The translations under genes were made by a program, and so were the position numbers. A stretch of 64,000 nt of DNA. Origin: Sphagnum compactum (Eukaryota; Bryophyta; Sphagnopsida; Sphagnales). Within the stretch, counting starts at the first letter, position 1. Each line of letters starts with the position of its first letter. Of this stretch, positions 49,700 through 60,405 are shown in pieces. The stretch spans positions 6,355,495-6,419,494 of the forward strand of contig OZ234502.1 in the NCBI GenBank assembly GCA_965153455.1, in the 5' to 3' direction. A model generated the notes under the pieces. It worked only from the letters and a program-made list of their open reading frames with translations, did no database searches and was not told the DNA's origin.

Positions 49700-51845
49700 T
49701 GATGTAAAAAATATTTTATTTATTTGGTTTGTGAACAATGCTTATAAAACTTGCATTACTTTTCATAAAATGTGTTATTATGTGAAGAGGTGATGTTACA
49801 AATGTCAAATAAATTCAAAACATTTGAATGAAATTTACAATATAATGTTCTGGATGACTCTAAAAAAGTTTATAAAAATACAAAGAAATCCTAGAAAGCT
49901 TTGTAAAGGATATATGACATTGGAAGGTATGAGAATGTCTCGAATCCCAATGGTTGGAGGTTTAGAAATCTACTCTCACTTGAGTTCTTACATTTGTAAC
50001 ACAATTCTTTACATCAATAACAATTTCATTCAAACTTAAGTTCGTTGTTAAATATCTCATTTGTCATGATTCTAACCTTGGTTTCATGATTAAGATTGGG
50101 AGTACTAAATAAGGGATTGAAATCTGACAATGATGCCAAAGCATGGCATGACATAAACACTCCCAAATTGAGTGGGAAGTGTATTAGAATGCAAGGGATC
50201 AAGAACCCCTAGGTTTCCCAACCACATTTCAAGTTTGGGAATTGGGCTCCTATGGCATGGTGGATTAATCATTGCCCAAATTGAATGACCTTTAGATCAT
50301 TGGAAATATTCTAAATAGTGTTACAATTAGATGGGTTGAATGCGCAAAAAAGAGTCATCTTTTGACCTATAGAAGGGTTTGAAAAGTTGGGACAAAAATG
50401 TTCCAAAGTGTTTGTAAGTGTCTAGCACACTCAAAGTGTAATTTTGAGTGTCAAAAAATGTTCAATTCAAGAAATTGGTATGGACTTGGATAGACCTTTA
50501 TAAGGGTTATAAGAAAGTAGGCTTTGCATGTCCCATTTGGTTACATATTGTGGGAGTTATGGTCATTTGATGTTTTGAAACAACTATGTTTGTCCCAAAA
50601 TTGATAATGTGTTTTAGTAGTCTCAAGAAATTTCCATTTCAATGTAAGTTCCATAGAGAGATCAACAAAATATACTAAAAAATCTGAGTTATGGTGAGTC
50701 TCATGTGAATATGTGATTGGTCCACGAACCAAAATTAGCTCTAATTGCATAAATCACCTTCCTTGTTTGGTTTGTACAATTGATGTGATTAAGAGGGGAA
50801 AGTGAAACACATTGTCCTAGTTTTATTTCAAAGCTTCCATACCACCTTCTTGTCTTGACATGAGGAGCTAGGGACCACATAGGCATGGTAATTTGTTAAT
50901 GATCTTCCAAAACAAAATGTATAAAATATTTGCCTTGATAAAGTCTTGCACCTATTTCAATGTTGAGTTTAGTTGTATCCATCATAAAGAAAGTGTATGT
51001 GTGAAACTTGAACGAAACACTTTCTTGTTTGTTGCAATAAAGGTCACTTTAGATGCGGGTAAGGTCTAGGTCCCATGAAATAGAACAATTGTTTGGACGA
51101 GAGCCAATATAAATTGGACCTGTGACCTTTAGATGAAAGTCCAAAACCAAAAAGCGGTAGATCCAAACTAAATTTATGTGGTACCATTTTGGAGGGAAAA
51201 TCAATTGGTTTGAACCCAAAAAAAGAATGAAAAAAAAGAGTTCGTGATTTAAAGAACCAAGATGCAAGCTAAGGTCCAAAGCAAGGTCCAACTCAAGGAT
51301 TCAATTTGCTTCAAATGAGTTTGAATTGGTTCCTAGGAATTTGGACATTGAACCCCATTTAAAGTGGGCCTAAATATCCAACATAATTCAAGCATTGAGG
51401 TTTACTTGAATTAATAAACAATGTAGTTCATATTTTCAACAAGTGTTTGAGTTGAGGACTAAATAACCTTAAAGTAAAACTTATGATGTTGTATTTAACA
51501 ACAAATTAATGTTTAATTTGAGTTTACATTGATTATAGTTGACATTAGTTGGCACCCAATTGGTTGATGCATGACACAATTAACATTGCAAGTCATCTAG
51601 TTCAACACAACTGGTAAATGTGCCTTTTCTATTTAGCTACCAACATTAAATGTAAGGTGCATGTATTCTAATAACCAAATTTTCATGAGAATATTCAATA
51701 ACCTTTCAAAAAACTAAACGTATTCAAAATAAATGTAAAAGAATTGTGTGAAGATTAGCTTGTTTAAATGCACTGAACTTCTACTTATTTGCCATCTAAC
51801 ATGAACTTATGATTAATAAAAATCTTCAATGTAATTAACAAAGTG
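49700..51845. other. Intergenic, no gene recognised
   Basis: Minus frames at 51049-51291, 50701-50886 and 50541-50750 lie one after another and are a little more protein-like than the surroundings, but I recognise no domain and they may be chance. The rest is AT-rich. Confidence 0.4.
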
Positions 51846-51849
51846 AAAG

Positions 51850-52066
51850 GCACCCGAAGCTACTTAGCTTAGGTTAGACTCCTTAGCCTAGGCTAGCTAC
51901 CTTAGGCCAAAAACATACATAAACTTTAAACCTTAAATCTTAAGGAGCCTAGGAACTTTACATTACTTAGCAAGGACTAGGGTAGGTAGGACGAAGATAG
52001 GACTTGGGTAAGGATTTGATCCCCTCACCTCCACATTGGGGGCCAAATTCCTTATCATCACAACAT
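51850..52066 (-). mobile_element. SINE-like copy, minus orientation
   Basis: On the minus strand, gttgtgatgataaggaattt (from 52064) leads to aatgtggaggtgaggggatc, ending in a B-box-like ggggatcaaatcc (52024-52012). This is nearly identical to the head at 9.8 kb. A body of ctaggttaag, cctagtcc and gctaggc words runs down to about 51850. Confidence 0.5.
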
Positions 52067-54400
52067 GATTTTTTATGTGATATAAAATGTTTAAAATCAC
52101 ATTACAATAATCAAATTTTCTAAGGCCTACTTAAAAGCTACCTAGAATCTATGTAGGACTATTTAAACTTGCTTAAATATATTTACAAGTTATTTAGGCA
52201 AGTCCCTATATCTACTTAAGGGTTGCTTAGGGCTATTTATATTACCTAGGGGCTACATAAGCCTACCTACGAGTTATTATTAATGGGCAAGTTTTTAAAG
52301 TCTATCTAGTTTAAAACATCTCCTATTGATTTATCTAGTTACTAGTGGTAAATGTAAACTTATTGTTTCCTATTTATTAGGGGATGCAGTTACTAAATTA
52401 GTTAGTCTTTGAGGATAGGGTGGTTGACAAATGTCTAGCCATTAACTAAAGACTTGTGAAGGAGATTTGAATGTGTTCTCTATTTTGTAAAATAATATGA
52501 GGTGCCCTTTTAGTTAATAGCTTAATAGGTGATGGGTGAAAATCCTTTACGGTGTACCACATAGGACAAAAAGGGCCTAGTCCTTACTATAGTCCTTTTT
52601 TACCCTATATTTTGGTCCTCATAAAAATAATGAATCAACAGATTTTGGTACACCTTAAAAAATTTGTACCTTGATGGGGAACCTTGATAATTCTTCATTT
52701 TCTCCAATGGTCTTTTTTCAAATTGTAAAAAATGTTGTGAGAAAGATGATGTAATTTTGTGATTGGAATACAAGAGAGGCATATTCTAAGGAAAGTTAAA
52801 ACATTGTATATTTTTCTTTTTGATTTGTTTTTGTTTTCCTACTTGTAAATAAATGTAGCTAGTTATTGTATTTTATGACTATAATCGTTTTAAGAATCAT
52901 TGAATACCTTTGATCATTGTTTTCTTGGTTGCATAGGGCAAGATTTCTTCTAAACATGTATGAAATCTTCTTGTTAAATGACCTCCCACTTCTTGGATGG
53001 TAACATGAATGTTGTTGAAATCATTCAAATACAAATCAATTAAACACAATGCAAATGCTATGCAACATGAAATCAATTGGTTTTAAAGTGCTTGAAATCT
53101 AGTTGGTTCATGGCATTGGGATTTCATACAATCTAGTCCTTGATAATGAATTTGAGGAGGGCCATTGCAAAGACCTAAACCAACAATTTCATTTGTAATT
53201 TTTGCTCCTACAATTTCTAATTAAGGTTGTCATTCAACCTTGTTATTGATGTTCCATATTCCACCAACCTTTTAATGACATGTGTAAACATGTATCCAAA
53301 TTTCTTACAATTAAGATCCATAGCTTCTTACATGTGGGTTTTGCAAATTTCCCGTAATTATTCCAAGTTATCAACTTCAATTGAACCACTAAGCACTACA
53401 TTGACATTTTCAAAATCCCTGGACTAGCTAAAATTGATTTAATTAAATACCTTAGTAGTTATAAAAGGTATCAAAACCTTCATGTTTTTTATGAGATTAT
53501 TCTTTGATTTGAAATTTCACTATTATAGAATGTGGGTGCAGTTCATTAGCCCTTGTTTGCTAGACCAGTGAATTCGTTACATCTCCTTTAAGTCTTATTC
53601 ATTATGACCAATGAATTCACTCAAAATCCAATGAAATCATTTTGAGTACAAAGACACCTTTTGTTGTAGTATTTATTGAAACCAAGGGTTATTAACAAAA
53701 TCAAATATCTACATAGAAATGGTTTTAACTAATGTTGATCAATGGAACCTTGTTATTTAAATAGATAGGCGTTGGTTTTAGTATTGAGAAACTAACTAGA
53801 CTACATAACATCAAGCCTAATATTCCTATTATACTTTTATGACCTCATATTCATGCCCAATATGCTTAGTACATTTTTTTTAACATACCGCTTTATAGTA
53901 GGAATCAAGGCCAATGTTCAAAGTTGAAGTTGGCCCCAAGGGTTTTACACTAAGAGTCAAGGCTGAAATAGAAAAAATATTTTCAATCTGCCCCAAGCTA
54001 CTAATAAATGATGAATTTGATGGCCTTGTGTTGGCCCCAAGGTTGAAAAAAGGATAGCATTGAATTTGGGAAGCCAATTTGCAACCCTTGGGGCCAATGT
54101 TCCAACATTTATTAATATCTTGAAGACAATATTTTATCATTTATTAGTAACTTGGGGCCAAACAACAAGCCAAAAAGGCTCAAAGTTGGCCCCAAGTTTT
54201 TTCGACCCAAATTTCCTAATGTAAAGCAAAGTTGTTAAACCATGGAATTCGATAACTAGCTACCATCAAGGAAAAAGATTCCCAAATAGAAAAAAAGAAT
54301 AAGAAAAAAAATGAAAACACATGAGAATAAGACTTGTTTATTGTCTACATATTGTCATGTAGCAGCTACCATCATGCAATAGACTTGAAAATAAACCCAC
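52067..54400. other. Intergenic; recurrent TTGGCCCCAA words at 53.9-54.2 kb
   Basis: No gene recognised. Between 53.93 and 54.20 kb ttggccccaag or its complement cttggggccaa occurs five times, making short inverted pairs. The minus frame at 53880-54140 crosses it without a recognisable domain. 52.1-52.3 kb carries further cctac/ctagg words. Confidence 0.4.
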
Positions 54401-54520
54401 AATCACCTGCAGACCTTTGAAAGTTGTTGCTTTCTGTCTACAACACCTACAGATCCTTTGTAATTACTACCTACTGTCTGCAACGCCTACAAACCCTTTG
54501 TGGCTACTGCCTACTATCTA
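54401..54520. repeat. 40-bp tandem repeat, three units
   Basis: Three consecutive 40-base units start at 54401, 54441 and 54481, each of the form caacrcctacagaycctttg followed by a tctgtcta-like end. Units two and three are most alike. No open frame of note. Confidence 0.8.
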
Positions 54521-56255
54521 TAACAACGTTACCTTCCCTATAGACCTCAAATCTCATGTCTACTTCTTTGTTATTACTTTCCAATGGTAACTATTGTCCT
54601 ATGAGAAAGTATTTTCTACTCTAGAGACAAAAAAACAAAGAGAGAGAATCCTATTTCTCTTGTAGAAGAAACAAAAAATTGCTACATAAAACGTAACAAA
54701 ACATTATGCAATATTAATGTGTATTACCTTCCCCCATTATCTAACATCCCCCAAGTAGAACATAATAAAAACAATATGATATACTTTCAACCATTTTCCA
54801 TTGTAAGAATCAAAATATAAAATATTTCCATACTTTTCACATCTATCTCCAATGTCACACACACACTTCTTCCCAAAGAAAATTCTCCTAACCACATCCA
54901 ATCTAAAATCATACAAAAGAATGATTCACAATCCTCCTCCTCAAAGAATAAATAAGGAACTCAAGAAATATATTAATCACACAAGGGTTGAATCTTTATC
55001 TTCCTAGATTTCCTTATCCTTCTAGATCTCCTTATCCTAATCCCTTCCACACATCCTAATTTAAAAAAATCCATCCATCCTTTATCCATTTGAACTAATT
55101 AACTTAAATGGTTTCACCCCCTAATAAACAGAAGATAGTAAGTAGGATATTTACCATCAGTAATTAAATAATTACTAGAATGTGCTTTTAAATGAATTAG
55201 ACTATGATATTATTTCTAGTAATTAATACTACTTTTACTAGATTTCTTCCCAAAATTAACTTCTGATTATTCTATCCCATGAAGGTAGTTCATTGTACTA
55301 GCGGTATTATGGTCAGAAAACATTTTCACTTTAGAATTTTCCTAAGATTGTTTTGTCATCTGACAGTACTTGCCATCTAGTGATGATACTATCGTCTCTT
55401 AACATCCATTGTGTTTAACCAACATAGGACAAATTTTTACCATTAACAAGGCCTATATCACCATACTACACCTTTTCATCAAAAAATGTTTTAGAATATG
55501 AATACAAAACTCAAAGTTTAAAAAACTAACATATTGTATTATCGTATGGTTTCCATAGGGCAAGTGGAATGGCAACCTTAAGAGATAACATTTATTTGTA
55601 GCTTGAAAGCTTGTTGGAGGATGGTTGTTGTTTGTGTTGATGATCTCCAACATTGAATTGTGCTAATTATATTCTGAAAACTGAGATAAAACTCAAAAAG
55701 TTCATTGTTTTTTCCTTGACTTTTATCTATTCTTTTTTTTATGTCGTAAATGTTTTTGGTGTTTTGAGAGGAAGAAAAGTACTCCCGTTCCTATTTTTCT
55801 TCTTCTCATAATTACAAATATATATTAAATGCAATATGTTAACTCAATGAAGGTTAAACATTGTCATGAAATCCGAAACCAATATTGGTCGTGGCTTGTA
55901 GGTATCAAATTTCAAATCATTTGAAACTATTGCTATAAGTGAGTGCAACATCAATAGCTAAGGTATCCACACTAGCCTATTATCTAATTTGAAATTTCTC
56001 AACCTTCTTGAACCTAACAAGTAAACCCATTCATCTAGAATTTATATATATGGATGAATTGTTCTCTCAAAAATATGATACATGCCTAACACTTGTCTTA
56101 AACCAAACCATTCCACCAAAGGAGACTTTAAAGTACGTCCCAATACCCATAGGATCATATAATGATCATTGCTTTAAAGTATGAGCATTCGACATAAGAT
56201 ATAACCATTCATTTTGACACGTGTACATAAATCAGTTTTTTAAAAACAAAAAAAA
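54521..56255. other. Intergenic, no gene recognised
   Basis: AT-rich sequence with C-rich patches near 54.95-55.1 kb. The minus frame at 55453-55653 has no domain. Confidence 0.45.
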
Positions 56256-56575
56256 TCGGATTTAAAAGAACCTCCAGGTCTGGTTATTCCAAAACTCAAA
56301 GAAGCCGTGGTTTTCATGAAAGGATTGGCAAAGGACCATGGGTTTCTAGGTGGTTCATTCATTTTCTTTCCATTTGTTAAGAATGCCAGTTATACATCAG
56401 AAAATTTCTGTGAGCTTCTGAGACCAGTCATTACCAGATTAAACAACTGGCTTGAGACCAAGCAGGGTTTGGGTGCCACTTTTTATACCCACTCAACACT
56501 GGTTAAAACATGCAGGTGTCACCCATGCCATTACAAGTACATTGTTCTCAATCTATTGTATAATACTATCTTCTA
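56256..56575 (+). other. Exon-like open stretch, unknown product
   Basis: The plus frame is open from about 56256 to the stop at 56574-56576. It reads DLKEPPGLVIPKLKEAVVF, then MKGLAKDHGFLGGSFIFFPF, then LLRPVITRLNNWLETKQGLG. Base composition and residue mix are more protein-like than in the flanks. No family is recognised; there is no ATG until 56316. It could be an exon of an undetected gene, a pseudogene fragment or chance. Confidence 0.3.
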
Positions 56576-57146
56576 GTAGGATTGGGCACTTGCACAGAGA
56601 CACAATATCCTTCTGTTGAAGAAGAATGTCTATTAAAACCATGAAAAACTTTATTTCTAAACACACCACAGATTCTGAAAATGTACAGCCGTATTATAAA
56701 AAGAAAGAAGGGAGAATGTGATTTGGCCACTATATACCTTCTAGTTATGTAATACATTCAAATAAGCATGAGCGACTGGGTGGCTGTAAGGTATAAAGTT
56801 TCCGGAGATGATCCAAGAAACAAACATCGTGGCTCCAGTCGGCAGTCAAGAGATGGCACCTATCTATTGCCATGTGTTATGTCCACAATGAATGAATTAG
56901 CCTTGCTCATGTACAATAATGATAGCTGTTCATATTTGTTGTGTTTGCTTGGCAAGTCATTGCAAGATTAATGCCTTTTTTGGATTACATCACAAGTTGA
57001 AACTAGCTGAATTTTCTTTTATTTGATTGACTACATTTTATAATATATAGATTCTGGCATCCACACACAAACAGAAAAGATTTGATAATTTATGTGGTTT
57101 CCCTACTTTCCCATTGCACACATTAGTATAAAGCATTCATTACTCC

Positions 57147-57426
57147 AGCGACGATTTGTCGACCTACTTCTAAGATCGGGGCGCCAAAAAGCATGAGAGC
57201 CAATGGACCCTTTGAAGTTATGAACCTCGAATTGAATGAAAAGGACCTGAGGGTGATCAATCACTTGTATAGCCCATTCTGGGACCCGGGGACCTCAGAA
57301 AATGTCCTGGATTCTCAAACCTAGTGGGGTGTGCAGGTGTGAATGAACAGGCCGGCAGGAGGTTCATTCACACCTGCACACCCCATTGGGCGAGCTCTTG
57401 ATTTGGGGGTGCCAACGACTTATCAG
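57147..57426 (+). other. Possible exon ending in a strong donor, unknown product
   Basis: Less AT-rich than its surroundings. After an acceptor-like ctccag at 57141-57146 one frame is open to a TAG near 57321 and includes SMRANGPFEVMNLELNEK then LRVINHLYSPFWDPGTSENV. A different frame runs from about 57343 to a strong donor-like CAG/GTAAGC at 57426/57427. The two frames do not join simply, so the model is incomplete or the locus is degraded. The 57325-57385 hairpin lies within it. Confidence 0.25.
57325..57385. repeat. Perfect 24-bp inverted repeat (hairpin)
   Basis: The left arm (57325-57348, beginning tggggtgtgcaggtgtg) and the right arm (57362-57385, ending cacctgcacacccca) are perfectly complementary over 24 bases around a 13-base loop (aggccggcaggag). 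G-U and regular pairs could extend the stem by about four more positions in RNA. About half of the arm bases are G or C, unlike the AT-rich setting. It could be a small-RNA precursor, a transposon terminus pair or a recent palindromic duplication; the sequence alone does not decide. Confidence 0.85.
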
Positions 57427-57430
57427 GTAA

Positions 57431-58978
57431 GCTCTACTGTTGTGTCCCCCAAAACAAAAGGAAAAGAAAGAAAGGAAGAAAAACAGAACCCCAAATGTCA
57501 ACAACTGTTTGAGGCTGAATTCATAGGGTTTTATATGAAAGGCAATTTACTAAGTCTATTTTCTTGGTTTGTGTGGAATTGTTGTTCAATTTTGTTCAAA
57601 TTATCTCAACAAAGAAAGCAATCCCGTAATAGTTGGTGGTTCTAAATTGTCTTAATGATGGATTAGGAACATGTTCAAAGAATGTTTTCCTTGCATGTAT
57701 AGTAATTTAAAAACTTAGTTCATTCATATTTTATTCTTGTAGATTGAAACAACTTGGACAAAGTGACATTTCCCAGGAATGAATAATTCCTCAAAAGGAT
57801 CATTACACCTTACAGATATGTCTCTAATGGTGGGGCTCAATATGTGACTTATCAATTAAATAGCTTTCATTCAGTCAAGGTCTGTGGCAAGGACTAGTTC
57901 ATGCTCGCCTTTTTAGACAATGGGAGGCAATTTTTCATTTTATTTTTGGCAACTGAACTTCCAGATTTTTTTTCCTGGTTATACTCAATCCCCCCCCCCC
58001 TAGTAGTCTTGTCATGCATGGTTATGGGGTTGTGGTCACCCTTGCTTGCTTACTTGGGTGGCCCAGTGATATAAGCCTGCATACGACATGGGAACCAATT
58101 TTCGAAGTCAATATACATCTCAGGACGTTTGAGTGATGAGGAGGACATTTGAGCAGATGATGCGACTTTGTCATGATTGTGCTTTCTGTGAATTGCCCCA
58201 TCTTTGAGGGCAATATCTTATTAACTGTCAATATGCTTCTCTCGGTTGGTTGGTACCACTTTAATTTTTTTTTCCTTTCGTGCAGTTTCGTCCCTTAGGG
58301 GTTTGGCGCATACACATAATAATATGCCTGTCATTTGGGTTGTGTGTAGAAGGAAGTTCAACCTTTTGGTTTTGTTCGATGTCGTTTTGTCGATCGTCCC
58401 CTCTCCAAAAATGTATGGACCATGTGCCAGTCGTCTCCTGTTAAACCTATTAAAAGACTTTATACCAACTTTGTAATGAATAAATATGTGGGTGTGTGTC
58501 TTGGTCTCTCCAGGTGGAACTTGAGACTGGTTCAGAACCCAAAAACAAAAGTGTCCATGTGTTATAAGGATGCCAAAATTAGCAGGCTCCCGTATCGTTC
58601 TCCATAAATAGCAAAGATGATGATAGGATTTGGCATATTTAGTTTAGGTTACTGGATTGGTTTGGAGATACTGGTTCATGTGCTGGGAGCACGAGAGGTT
58701 CAACCCTTTGGAAATTTTTTAGAAACCCCCAAAATTAGATCAAACTGTGAAACCAAAATTGGAGACCTCATGATAGGGTTGGACAATTTGTATTTGGAAA
58801 AGAGAAACAGGAGGAGGAGGAGAAGGAGGAGAGGAAAAAGGAAGCGGGGCTGGACAAAAATGATGGAAGGTGGGTGAGTGTAGCAGGGGGGTTGAAAATG
58901 TTTGTTTTTCCTGTCATTTTGCGTGTGTGCCCTACAGAATCGCTCTTTGCCTTCTTGGCCCTACTAAACAGGAAAAGC

Positions 58979-59011
<33 letters not shown>

Positions 59012-60405
59012 TAGGCTAGTGGTTTTGTTTTGCTTTGTAGGGTCCAATTTGAACTCACTAAAATCCCATAGCATCGACAAGCTTTACATATATATATATA
59101 TATAATTGCAAAGAAAAAAGGAAAAAGAAGAGTCCAAATTACCAGATCATCTGGAGCTTGCTTCGTGTAGAGTGGTCACTGTGGGTATTGTGAGATTCAG
59201 GGGGGACAATTGACATGTAGCAGCAGTGTGAGAAAAGGGCCAGGAAAAAGGGAGGTGGGGAAGGAAGGATCAGAGAGGGAACCACAAGAGCCCGCCCAGA
59301 TGCATGTGAGTCGGGTGGTTGCCAGAATCTTGGGTTCAGGAACCGGGATGCTCCTTCCTTTGTCGCCTTAGTACCATCTTGCTGTTCACCGTGTTTGCAG
59401 CGAATACTTTTTTCTTACTGCACCCTCCCTTCCAGCAAAAACATTTGTGTTTGGTACATACATATGGCCCAACAACAGCTTTCTTTCCACCATCCATTCC
59501 CAACAGATTGGTTGGCCAGCAGCTCTATCTCTGTCTCTTCTATTTGCTCCAATCTACAATCATCTGCTCTCTTCTGTGCATATTGAAAACTATCTATTCT
59601 GACAAAAAAATTAGCACTCTCATCATTCATAAATCTGAACTAAATTGTCCTCACATAACCCATGACACAAAACCCTCTGCCAGGCATGTGGGCAATATTG
59701 GTCCAGCTTTTTGTAACTAAAATTTGCTTGCTAAACGGTTGAAACTGGATCCCATGACACACACAGTGAAAACATCAACTGAAAGAATAGAGAGGCCTGG
59801 CAATGGTCTGCATTTACAATAGTGTTTCCAGCAAAGTCCATCATATATGCCCACATTATCACTACAATTTCAAGGGGCTTTTTGAGCTAAAGGTCCCTTG
59901 TTAGTGATGCCCCCACCCTCCCTGGACCTGACCTCCTTTTCTCTGCCTTTCTTCTTCTCTATCCAAATTGGTATTCTGGGTTTGAAAGTCAGGGGGAAGG
60001 GAAGGAGGGAAGGGGGAAGGTGGGGGGATGAGGATTCAAAACACCATTTACAGAGCACTCAGAGGTGGATACCTTAACACAGAGAGCACATTGAAGAGTG
60101 CTTCTCCAAAGAATGTTCGTGTTCTATAATCTGCTAACCCCTTTAAGACCCACAATGATGTTATTAACAGTGTTGCTAAATCTAAAAATCAGCCCAATAG
60201 ATACTTCTGTCCTTGTCCTCTAAAAAGATTTCCTAAAACTACAATTTCTGAGCCTTGGGCTGGATCACTAGTTTCAAGCTCCTAACTAGATTTTTTTTGT
60301 CTACTGATCGCTTCCCTAGTGAATAGCTAGTGGCTGCATATTTACTTTGCTGACTTTCTTCTCGTGACCTCTGCAGATCACGGCAGCCGTGAAGTGCCAG
60401 CAAGA
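57431..60405. other. 3' flank of the MATE gene; microsatellites, no gene recognised
   Basis: No domain-bearing frame. Holds a C homopolymer at about 57990-58000, a GGA/AGG-rich tract at about 58808-58855 that creates an arginine-run frame, and (TA)n tracts at 58981-59004 and 59087-59104. Near 58061 gtggcccagtgatataagcc resembles a Pol III A box without a matching B box. This is where the MATE 3' UTR should end, but I found no convincing AATAAA on the minus strand. Confidence 0.45.

Noticed and set aside
58808-58870. Arginine-rich coding segment at a GGA tract
   Set aside because: A purine microsatellite; the arginine run reflects agg repeats and the frame has no domain.
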